Shown piece by piece: positions 35,113-42,354 of a stretch of 64,000 bases of DNA (position 1 is its first letter; each line of letters begins with the position of its first letter). This DNA is from Acetivibrio cellulolyticus CD2 (lineage in GTDB: Bacteria > Bacillota > Clostridia > Acetivibrionales > Acetivibrionaceae). Under the pieces are notes generated by a model. That model ran no database searches and was not told the origin of the DNA. It saw nothing but the letters and a program-made list of their open reading frames with translations. The stretch is from assembly GCF_000179595.2 (NCBI RefSeq), contig NZ_JH556653.1:3346-67345 (forward strand), given 5' to 3'. Made by a program: the position numbers and the translations under genes.

Positions 35113-35160
35113 AAGATAAAACCAGCCCAAAGTTCCAATTCTTCGGGCTGGTTTTATCTT
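35113..35160. terminator. Bidirectional terminator
   Basis: Perfect 16-bp arms AAGATAAAACCAGCCC and GGGCTGGTTTTATCTT with a 16-nt loop, between convergent genes. Confidence 0.92.
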
Positions 35161-35280
35161 ATCCATTATAGTTCTTACATCTATTTCCATGCCTTTTATT
35201 TTTTGTTCTACAAATCAAACAATACAGTGTTTTCATTACAATCGTTTTACCAGAACGGTGCAAAGAAAAAGCAAATGTTT

Positions 35281-36702
35281 TTAAATTGTCCATTGCCCAT
35301 GTGCTATGCACACCAAATACCACTGTCCATTATACTTTTCATATACCAATCTCAGACTTTCCCAGTCCATTCCTGAATATTCGGGATTAAAACCGGAGAA
35401 ATAGTAGTCATAAAACTGGCCTTCCGGGTACACATCTTTAATATTAACAATAATGTTTCCACTCTGTTGCAACTGGTTGTAAGCAATCTTTTCTGCATTT
35501 TTGAAATCCCTATCATATACGAATTTATCGTAATACTGTGCAAATGTCAATTTTATAGGCTCGCCGCTTCCGTCATATGCCCCCCAGTTGTATATTGTTT
35601 CGGACTTAAGCATATTAGATATTTGCCCCTGAGTAAACACCCTATTTTTTTCTAAATCTATATTGGAATATGGGGAAAAAAGTACGCCTTTAACCGGATG
35701 CACTAATTGCGCCAGCATTTTCATATCTTTTTCCTTAATAGCAGTAATAGCAATTTCATTTCTGCTTTTCAAATAATCGTCTAATGGTTCACCTGAAATA
35801 TTTATAGATGATTCATCCAGAGTTTTAATCATCTCTTCATTTCTTGCAAAAGGTTCATCAAATACCGCATGTATATAGACCTCTTGTTTTTGCCCCTCTA
35901 TCAGGAACTGCACCTTGTTAATACCTGGAAGTTCCGTCAATGAATTGATTATTGAGCATAGAGTCATAGATTCTCCTGCTGATCCTCCTGGACTGTTATC
36001 TACAAATTCCTTAGACAAATCAAGCGTACAAATTCCATCCTCGGTTACCACCGATATAAGCTTTGTCCCCTCAGGTATTGTTGAATGCAATTGTTTCGTT
36101 TTTGGTGCTTTCTGCAATTCTTCAAATACCACTCTTTCGATTTGTATGTCTTTTCCAACTTCAACTACTCTCTTCTCTGCAACCACTCCATCAGCGTTAG
36201 CGTTTCCATAATAAAGGGTAATAGTTTTCTTATCAACTAATTCCTCAATTCCTGAATCTGTCGTTTCTGGAGTCACTATACCCTCATCGGTATTTTGGGG
36301 TTTACTAGCAGAATCAGTGGCCATGACACCCGTCTTGTTGCTATTGCCCATCATTCCTCTAAAGTTATTATAATTTGATGCAACAAGAAATACCAAAACG
36401 AACACCGCTGCCGCTGCCAATAAAGGCTTTATTACAGGCATTGCTCTATAGATTGAACCTCTTAAAACCTTCTTGTCCTTGCTATATCTACTCAAATCAA
36501 TCGCCTCCATTACATTTTTTCTAATGCTCTCATTTATTGGAGAACTCTCTTTTGCATAGCTTTCGGTAAAATTAAGTACTCCGTATTGCCTTCTACATTT
36601 CTCACAATAATTTAAGTGTTCCCTTATTCTCTTATTATCCTCATCCGACAACTGATTTTCCGTATACTTAATTATATCTTCAACGCTGAAATTGCATTTC
36701 AT
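35281..36702 (-). CDS. Anti-sigma factor with zinc finger and GerMN domain
   Basis: The 473-residue protein starts with a zinc-binding anti-sigma domain (HLNYCEKCRRQYG, about 30-42), has one TM segment near residues 92-110, and carries an extracellular GerMN (sporulation/germination) domain around 160-285 (ITLYYGNANADG, LDLSKEFVDNSPGGSAGE). A further conserved-looking C-terminal domain ends in WYLVCIAHGQW. Its start overlaps the ECF sigma gene by 4 nt, so the two form a cognate pair. It would hold the sigma factor until the outer domain senses a cell-surface signal. Confidence 0.88.
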   Translation of the reverse strand: MKCNFSVEDIIKYTENQLSDEDNKRIREHLNYCEKCRRQYGVLNFTESYAKESSPINESIRKNVMEAIDLSRYSKDKKVLRGSIYRAMPVIKPLLAAAAVFVLVFLVASNYNNFRGMMGNSNKTGVMATDSASKPQNTDEGIVTPETTDSGIEELVDKKTITLYYGNANADGVVAEKRVVEVGKDIQIERVVFEELQKAPKTKQLHSTIPEGTKLISVVTEDGICTLDLSKEFVDNSPGGSAGESMTLCSIINSLTELPGINKVQFLIEGQKQEVYIHAVFDEPFARNEEMIKTLDESSINISGEPLDDYLKSRNEIAITAIKEKDMKMLAQLVHPVKGVLFSPYSNIDLEKNRVFTQGQISNMLKSETIYNWGAYDGSGEPIKLTFAQYYDKFVYDRDFKNAEKIAYNQLQQSGNIIVNIKDVYPEGQFYDYYFSGFNPEYSGMDWESLRLVYEKYNGQWYLVCIAHGQWTI

Positions 36703-37268
36703 TTTACTCTACCCCTCTCTTGCAGTTCTTCATACTTTCTGCATATAGTCTGCTTAGCCCTCTGTATCTTCATTTTTGCAGCTTCGGGTGAAATTCCGAG
36801 TATATCTCCAATCTCCTTAAACGAGAAATCCTGCATACAACGCAAAAGCAATGCTGTCTTCTGGTCCTCTTTCAGGCCATCAATCAGCTTTATGATTTCC
36901 ACACGCTGCTCCTTTATTTCATAAGCTATATCAGGATAATCGCTAAAACTTGCAGGCAACTCAGGTATACTCGCATAGTAGTCGATATTCTTTGCCTTTT
37001 TTACTTTTTTGTACTCGCTCCGCAGCGTATTAACGGCAATACGGTATATCCATGTAGAAAAACTCCATTTGCAATTATATTTATAGAGGTTTTTATACAC
37101 CTTAATAAAAACTTCCTGGGTTATTTCCTCTGCATCCTCCCGTGTTGCTGTCATTTTTGAAAGAAAATTGAATATCCTGCCCTGATAGAATGAAACAAGC
37201 TCCTCAAAAGAATTCACATCACCTTTTAAGGTACTCTCAACCAACATGTTGTCTCTGTCTTTGTTCAT
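36699..37268 (-). CDS. ECF-family RNA polymerase sigma factor
   Basis: This is a sigma factor of about 189 residues. Region 2 is FEELVSFYQGRIFNFLSKMTATREDAEEITQEVFIKVYKNL, with WSFSTWIYRIAVN following, and region 4 is KTALLLRCMQDFSFKEIGDILGISPEAAKMKIQRAKQ. An in-frame ATG 18 nt earlier (37286) has no RBS; the ATG at 37268 with weak GGTG is preferred. Its stop overlaps the start of the anti-sigma gene (ATGA). A 50-bp palindrome sits 53-102 nt upstream, in the likely promoter region. Confidence 0.9.
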   Translation of the reverse strand: MNKDRDNMLVESTLKGDVNSFEELVSFYQGRIFNFLSKMTATREDAEEITQEVFIKVYKNLYKYNCKWSFSTWIYRIAVNTLRSEYKKVKKAKNIDYYASIPELPASFSDYPDIAYEIKEQRVEIIKLIDGLKEDQKTALLLRCMQDFSFKEIGDILGISPEAAKMKIQRAKQTICRKYEELQERGRVK

Positions 37269-37320
37269 AGTAAACACACCAATCATATGTGATGTTTTAT
37301 ATAATTATACTCATTAAATT

Positions 37321-37370
37321 GTCTGGAGTAACGGTAATAAAAAAAATTTTTTATTACCGTTACTCCAGAC
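37321..37370. repeat. 50-bp near-perfect palindrome
   Basis: Arms of 24 nt (starting GTCTGGAGTAACGGTAATAA) are perfectly complementary, with two unpaired bases in the centre. It lies between the YkgJ-like gene and the ECF sigma gene, both on the minus strand. It may be a rho-independent terminator of the upstream gene, since its T-run is inside the stem, or an operator for the sigma operon. Confidence 0.85.
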
Positions 37371-37461
37371 TATATTCGCATCTTCACCGTTGCTATTAAA
37401 CGTTGGACATATATAAGGTATTATGCAATAATCGCGTAAGCTATACAGGTATAAATTTACA

Positions 37462-37719
37462 TTAGCCCGGCTTCGTAGATTTTTCAAGAGCCTCAAGGTA
37501 GGAATAAGCGTGAGTACACTCCATACCGCACATTTCTAATGATGGCTTCAAACTTAAACACACAGCCGGACGTTCAGGTTTACCAAAAAGTTTACATTTA
37601 TTATCATCTGTCAATTGGATACATCTTATACCCGCAGGCTTTCCTTCAGGCATTCCTGGTATTGGCGATGATATTGATATAATAACACAGCATGCAGCAC
37701 ATCCTATTCTACATTCCAT
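37462..37719 (-). CDS. YkgJ-type cysteine-cluster (zinc/iron-binding) protein
   Basis: The 85-residue protein has eight cysteines, with the family's CRIGCAACC at the start and GIRCIQL, NKCKLFGKPERPAVC and MCGMEC later. This matches the UPF0153/YkgJ cysteine cluster thought to bind zinc or iron. ATG 37719 follows GGAAGGA; an upstream in-frame ATG (37737) overlaps that RBS. Function is unknown. Confidence 0.85.
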   Translation of the reverse strand: MECRIGCAACCVIISISSPIPGMPEGKPAGIRCIQLTDDNKCKLFGKPERPAVCLSLKPSLEMCGMECTHAYSYLEALEKSTKPG

Positions 37720-37881
37720 TACTTTAAATCCTTCCATAAAGTTATTTTATATCATATATAGAGATCCTACGATAACCTTTAATCCTAAAAAGCTCTACTT
37801 ATACTAAAAAACTTACAAGATAAAATTTACTAAAAACAGTATACCATTTCTTTTGATGACATTAAAACAAACTCCAAAAAA

Positions 37882-37899
37882 AAGAGCCCTCCGGCTCTT
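37882..37899 (-). terminator. Terminator of the small zinc-ribbon gene
   Basis: AAGAGCC and GGCTCTT with loop CTCC; on the minus strand TTTTTTTGG follows. It starts one base after the stop codon of the small gene. Confidence 0.85.
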
Positions 37900-38076
37900 C
37901 TAACGTAAATCATATTCCGTACTTTGGGAATTTATATCATCAAGTGATACACATAAGTAAACCTCTTTATCATTTTCATCGAAATTACGTCCACACCCCG
38001 AGCATCTTACGAATTTACAGTTTACATCTATCATTTTGTGATCTCTGCATTTAGGACAAGTCCACCATTTTTGCAT
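37900..38076 (-). CDS. Small zinc-ribbon protein
   Basis: This is a 58-residue protein. Its sequence MQKWWTCPKCRDHKMI, then CKFVRCSGCGRNFDEND, gives two CxxC pairs (CPKC and CSGC) spaced about 15 residues, a classic zinc ribbon; the acidic tail ends EYDLR. The RBS AAGGGGTG precedes the ATG, and a strong terminator follows the stop at once, so it is a complete monocistronic gene. Possible roles are RNA or DNA binding or an accessory factor; unknown. Confidence 0.75.
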   Translation of the reverse strand: MQKWWTCPKCRDHKMIDVNCKFVRCSGCGRNFDENDKEVYLCVSLDDINSQSTEYDLR

Positions 38077-38175
38077 ATTATCACCCCTTACATTCTATTC
38101 ACCATTTTTAAGAAGTTTACCACTATTTACATTAATTTATTTATGCCAGTGAACGTATAATTGCATTGCTTATTG

Positions 38176-38189
38176 TGTAAGCGTTTGCG
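38176..38189. promoter_or_regulatory. Possible cre-like (CcpA/LacI-family) site
   Basis: TGTAAGCGTTTGCG matches the cre pattern TGNAANCGNTNNCA except for the last base. It lies 200 nt upstream of the SulP gene. The rest of the 38077-38389 gap is AT-rich with nothing else evident. Confidence 0.3.
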
Positions 38190-38389
38190 AATTACAAAAA
38201 TACAAGCTCATCCCAATATTAAAGTAAACTTAAATTTATTAGAGAATTTCACATAAATAAGGACACAAACGCAGGACATCAACATTTTTGGTACATAGAT
38301 ATAATATTTGAACCTTTTTGCCTATTGTTTTTATTTCCTAATACTTTTAAAATAAACAAGTATGTATGTTTTAGAATGGAGTGAAAAGA

Positions 38390-40036
38390 ATGATAAATGA
38401 ATACATAAGCGACCTAAAACAGGAGTTTAAAGGGTATAATGCCCAAAAGTTAAAGCAAGATCTCCTTGCAGGTCTAACAGTTACTGCAGTTGCTCTTCCA
38501 TTAGCACTCGCCTTTGGTGTAGGCTGCGGCGCAACAGCAGCGGCAGGTTTAATTACCGCAATTATTTCAGGTTTGATAATCGCCTCTCTCTCTGGAGCAT
38601 CTTTTCAGGTCTCAGGTCCTACAGGTGCAATGACAGCAATCCTAATTCTACTTTTCCAAAAATACGGTCTTAACGGAGTATGGCTGGCAGGAGCAATGTC
38701 TGGTATAATTCTTGTAATTGCTGGTCTTTTGAAGTTTGGTAAAATTGTATCTTATATTCCATCCCCTGTTGTAACCGGGTTTACCTCTGGAATCGCTCTA
38801 ATAATTGCCATTGGTCAAATAGATAACTTTTTTGGTATAAAATCTGCAGCAGCTGATTCCTCAGCTATAAAATTTATACACTATTTTCAAACGGGAATAA
38901 ACCCTAATTGGAATGCAGTTCTTCTTGGATGCTTAGTAATTGCTACGATGCTCTTGTGGCCAAAGAAGTGGAATTCGATAGTACCTTCTTCTCTTGTCGG
39001 TCTTATAGTAGCACTTATTGTAAAAATGATTTTTAATTTACCTGTAGCAGTTATTGGTGAAATACCTAAAACTCTTCTTCCCGATACTAGACTAAACCTT
39101 TTTTCTGTTAAACTATCAGACCTTCAGGGAATGATAATGCCGGCGTTAAGCATCGCAGCACTTGGAATGATTGAAAGCCTTCTCTGCGGTGAAGTAGGCA
39201 GCAAGATGAAGGGTGAAAAACTAGATGCAAACCGTGAGCTTGTAGCTCAGGGAATTGGTAATATTATAATACCGTTCTTTGGTGGGGTACCTGCAACAGC
39301 AGCCATTGCAAGAACAAGTGTAGCTATAAAATCAGGCAGTCAAACAAGGCTTGTAAGCATTTTCCACGCAGTAGGACTTTTGATATCCATGTTTGTTCTT
39401 GGACCTGTTATGTCCCAAATACCGCTTGCAGCCCTTGCCGGTGTACTTATGGTAACAGCTTGGCGTATGAATGAATGGGAAAACATTAAGTACATATTCT
39501 CAAAACGTTTCACAAGTGCAATCTTTAAGTACATTATTACAATGTTTGCAACTATAGTGTTTGATCTTACAGAGGCCATAATCATCGGTGTTGTTTTCGC
39601 CAGTTTCATGTTTTTGGTCAAAATTTCAAATATGGGAATCAGTATTCATGAAGTTGATGAAAAAAGGTTTAGCGAAAAAAATGGTATGTCTCTTACAAAA
39701 CCTTTGAAGGATGTACGTGTAGTTTATTTCACAGGTCCAATTTTCTTCGCTACTGTAAAGCAGTTGAATACCCAACTGGCTGATATCGAAAAAACCAGTG
39801 TGCTGATTCTATCAATGCGTGGAGTACCTCTCATTGATACTTCAGGTGTACAAGCTCTTGATGAGCTATTCCATCAATTGAAACAAAAGAACTGTCAGCT
39901 TATGCTTTGCGGTCTTCAACCAAATGTAAGGGAAATGTTGAAGAAAAGCAATCTGGCAGAAAATATTGGTGAAGATAAGGTTTTCTGGAGTGCCGATCAA
40001 GCAATTGCTGCCGCTCAGGAAATTATAGTAGCATAG
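38390..40036 (+). CDS. SulP-family anion transporter with STAS domain
   Basis: The 548-residue transporter has an N-terminal domain of about 10-12 TM segments containing the SLC26/SulP signature region (ALPLALAFGVGCGATAAAGL and QVSGPTGAMTAIL). A cytoplasmic STAS domain follows in the last ~110 residues (VLILSMRGVPLIDTSGVQAL). Members carry sulfate, bicarbonate or dicarboxylates; the ion is not predictable. ATG 38390 follows GGAGTG; an in-frame GTG at 38381 overlaps that RBS. Confidence 0.93.
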   Translation: MINEYISDLKQEFKGYNAQKLKQDLLAGLTVTAVALPLALAFGVGCGATAAAGLITAIISGLIIASLSGASFQVSGPTGAMTAILILLFQKYGLNGVWLAGAMSGIILVIAGLLKFGKIVSYIPSPVVTGFTSGIALIIAIGQIDNFFGIKSAAADSSAIKFIHYFQTGINPNWNAVLLGCLVIATMLLWPKKWNSIVPSSLVGLIVALIVKMIFNLPVAVIGEIPKTLLPDTRLNLFSVKLSDLQGMIMPALSIAALGMIESLLCGEVGSKMKGEKLDANRELVAQGIGNIIIPFFGGVPATAAIARTSVAIKSGSQTRLVSIFHAVGLLISMFVLGPVMSQIPLAALAGVLMVTAWRMNEWENIKYIFSKRFTSAIFKYIITMFATIVFDLTEAIIIGVVFASFMFLVKISNMGISIHEVDEKRFSEKNGMSLTKPLKDVRVVYFTGPIFFATVKQLNTQLADIEKTSVLILSMRGVPLIDTSGVQALDELFHQLKQKNCQLMLCGLQPNVREMLKKSNLAENIGEDKVFWSADQAIAAAQEIIVA

Positions 40037-40064
40037 ATTTTAAACAATCATTATATTCCATATA

Positions 40065-40107
40065 AGATGAAGAGACAAGGCTTTTATAAGACCTTGTCTC
40101 TTCATCT
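40065..40107. terminator. Terminator after SulP gene
   Basis: Perfect 16-bp arms AGATGAAGAGACAAGG and CCTTGTCTCTTCATCT with an 11-nt loop. Confidence 0.88.
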
Positions 40108-40187
40108 ATGTACCAATTTTATCAATTTTGACCTTAGATAATTCAAAATACCCAAACTCCACTTCTCACTAACCCATTGCTACCTTT

Positions 40188-40394
40188 TTAATATATGTGG
40201 AAAGTAGCAATTTTATTTTGCTTAATCAAATCCTCATATAATTTTGCTATCTTTTGTCCAACCTCAAGAATGATTATACTTTCCAACACAGTAAGAACGC
40301 TTGCATATCCGATAAATGTATCATCTTCAAAAAGTGCTATTACCTCTCCGTCTGATACCTTTCTGAAATCAGATTTAGGAACACATATCAACAT
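40188..40394 (-). CDS. Small hypothetical protein
   Basis: This is a 68-residue acidic-to-neutral protein (MLICVPKSDFRKVSDGEVIA...). It has a strong AAAGGAGG RBS eight nt before the ATG, which is the main evidence that it is real. No motif is recognised; a central aliphatic stretch (VLTVLESIIILEVG) is too short and mixed for a sure TM. It lies downstream of the cheX genes on the same strand but is separated from them by 193 nt. Confidence 0.6.
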   Translation of the reverse strand: MLICVPKSDFRKVSDGEVIALFEDDTFIGYASVLTVLESIIILEVGQKIAKLYEDLIKQNKIATFHIY

Positions 40395-40587
40395 ACAAAA
40401 TCCTCCTTTTAGTTTACTGTTTATAGAGGTATAATTATCGTATTATTATTATTCCCTAAAATCTAATAAAATTACTGGATTTCTTAAATGCTAGAAATAT
40501 TTCTTAATTAAATCAGTTTCAAGGTAAACATAGTTTTTAAGCTTGCGGATTTTAAGCGGGTATAAGATGATTTGAGGTTTTAGAAAT

Positions 40588-41067
40588 TTAATTACCTAAA
40601 CAATTATCTTGTGTCTCAAGGCCAAAATTGACTTCTATAGATCCTACCGAAGTTTCAATACTTATTGTTAGGGTTGATACTGTACCGATTACAAAAAATA
40701 TGTCCTGCCCCATTATAACTGATGGTGGAGTAATATCAATGTCTTTAACATCAGTCAACCCTCCAACTGCATTCCCGGTAATCATATTTGCCAATTCTGC
40801 CAAAGCACTTCTTTCTATCTCATTTAATTGTGTTACAGGCATTCCCATCATCATGGCTGAGGCTATTTTCATTGCTGTTTGTGAGTCAAAGGAATATGAA
40901 ACATTTCCCTTAATTTCTCCAACGATTCCTATAAAAGCAGTAATATCTTTATCAACATACATTTCTTCCTTTACCTGTATGCTGCCCTTTTTGATATCGC
41001 TGATACCAATTTGGCTTAATACTAATTCAACTGCCTTTAAAAAAGGATCTAAATGTTTTGAATTCAA
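40588..41067 (-). CDS. CheX/CheC-type phosphatase-like protein (second copy)
   Basis: This is a 159-residue CheX-family protein with the active-site helix ALAELANMITGNAVG (ExxN...G) and a TPPSVIMGQD strand. CheX dephosphorylates CheY-P. The start is probably a TTG two codons after the stop of the preceding cheX gene, with GGGAGGG upstream. A longer in-frame ATG (41097) would overlap the neighbour by 29 nt. Both cheX genes and cheY form one minus-strand operon without other chemotaxis genes. Confidence 0.8.
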   Translation of the reverse strand: MNSKHLDPFLKAVELVLSQIGISDIKKGSIQVKEEMYVDKDITAFIGIVGEIKGNVSYSFDSQTAMKIASAMMMGMPVTQLNEIERSALAELANMITGNAVGGLTDVKDIDITPPSVIMGQDIFFVIGTVSTLTISIETSVGSIEVNFGLETQDNCLGN

Positions 41068-41068
41068 A

Positions 41069-41545
41069 TTACACCAACCCTCCCTGGAAACCGACATTCA
41101 GTTTCATTTTTCCATAGACTGTGCTACACAACAAAGTCGTTGAAATAATCTTTGACGTTACAATAACTATATTTTTGCCTGAATAAACTACAGGAGTAGC
41201 AAGACGAAGGTCTAATGAATAGTTGTTATTAATATATGTATTTGCATCACCTGCAATAACATTATTTAATTCTGAAATTGCAGCAACAAATATTCTATTT
41301 TTTAAATTAGTGCAGGGTTCTCCAAGTATATTTCCAGCTATTTTTAATGCCAGGTCAGCCTCTAAATCAATCATAAATCTTCCTTTTATCTTGCCTGAAA
41401 AATTAATTATTGAGGCGACACCATATGAAACTATTTCACTATTATCTATTTCCTGAACTTCATTAATATTAATATCTATATCAGCCATTTGTTTAATAAT
41501 TTCTCTTGTACTGCTAAAAAAAGGATCTGACAATCTCTTATCCAT
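41069..41545 (-). CDS. CheX-like chemotaxis phosphatase-like protein (first copy)
   Basis: The 158-residue protein has the CheX/CheC active-site helix AAISELNNVIAGDANT (E and N spaced by two) and the TPVVYSGKN strand. It shares family with its downstream neighbour but the two are quite diverged. It may dephosphorylate the adjacent CheY-like regulator. It starts 14 nt after the cheY stop, with AAAGGAGG as RBS. Confidence 0.82.
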   Translation of the reverse strand: MDKRLSDPFFSSTREIIKQMADIDININEVQEIDNSEIVSYGVASIINFSGKIKGRFMIDLEADLALKIAGNILGEPCTNLKNRIFVAAISELNNVIAGDANTYINNNYSLDLRLATPVVYSGKNIVIVTSKIISTTLLCSTVYGKMKLNVGFQGGLV

Positions 41546-41559
41546 GGTTTCCTCCTTTG

Positions 41560-41922
41560 CTACTTTAGTAATTTGGATATTGCGCTTATTATTTTATTAT
41601 CATCAAATGGCTTTTTTAAGAATATAGCTACCCCGGCATCCTTCGCCTGGGACATGATACCCTCGTCTCCCATTGCTGTAAGCATTACAATTTTGGCATT
41701 AACGTCCTTTTCCCTTATTTTTTTTGTTGCCTCAATTCCGTCCATAACAGGCATTGTTATATCCATAAACACCAAATCAGGCATAAGACTTATAAACAAT
41801 TCTACGCCTTCACTCCCATCTTTAGCATCGCCACACACTTCGTATCCATTTTCCTCCAGAACTCTCCTTAACAAAAAATGAACCATTAGGGAATCATCAA
41901 CTAAAAGTACTCTTTTCCCCAT
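41560..41922 (-). CDS. CheY-like single-domain response regulator
   Basis: The 120-residue receiver domain has the acidic VDDS pocket, phospho-acceptor Asp in DLVFMDITMPVMDG, Thr in MLTAMG and Lys in FLKKPFD. ATG 41922 follows AAGGAGG. Being alone with two cheX genes suggests a stand-alone signalling cassette for motility, pili or another output rather than the main chemotaxis operon. Confidence 0.9.
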   Translation of the reverse strand: MGKRVLLVDDSLMVHFLLRRVLEENGYEVCGDAKDGSEGVELFISLMPDLVFMDITMPVMDGIEATKKIREKDVNAKIVMLTAMGDEGIMSQAKDAGVAIFLKKPFDDNKIISAISKLLK

Positions 41923-42218
41923 AAAGTTTATCCTCCTTATTCTTAGGAATTTCAATTGACCGTTATTATCTTGCTTAATAACTTCTATCGTCCTTTAAAA
42001 GTTGAGTAAGCTTCCCTGGTCAATCGAAGTTGCTGCACCCCTATTTTTATTTTAGTGTTCGTTATTTCGTTATTGGTGAAAGCAATAAATTTTTCTGCGA
42101 CATTTATATATCGGCAATTAACTTTTTTGTTTTGAGTCCATTTTTCGCCAGACAGTCGATACTTGAAGCTAAAGCTTGTTTGCTCTCCTAGCATAGCTTG
42201 CATTTATTGCCTAATACA

Positions 42219-42254
42219 CAAAAAGGCAAGGCTTAAAAAAACCTTGTCTTTTTG
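42219..42254 (-). terminator. Terminator after carB
   Basis: CAAAAAGGCAAGG and CCTTGTCTTTTTG arms with one wobble; T-rich on both sides. The 41923-42218 stretch beyond it is a cheY leader with one doubtful reading frame. Confidence 0.75.
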
Positions 42255-42297
42255 AATTTATATTATTCATTTGTAAGATAACTTTACATAGCCGCAT

Positions 42298-42327
42298 GAA
42301 AAACCTAAGTAATATTTCAGCTATTCC
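42298..42327 (-). repeat. Dispersed hairpin repeat, copy 5 (inverted orientation)
   Basis: On the minus strand GGAATAGCTGAA is followed by ATATTAC and a decayed right arm ending TTTTTC. It lies between the carB stop and the carB terminator. Confidence 0.6.
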
Positions 42328-42354
42328 TTAGCAATCCTCTTGGAATCTTTTGCC

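Noticed and set aside
41985-42203. 72-codon minus-strand frame upstream of cheY
   Set aside because: No ribosome binding site at its start, directly behind the carB terminator, no recognisable motif. It may be a cheY leader or a repeated non-coding element.
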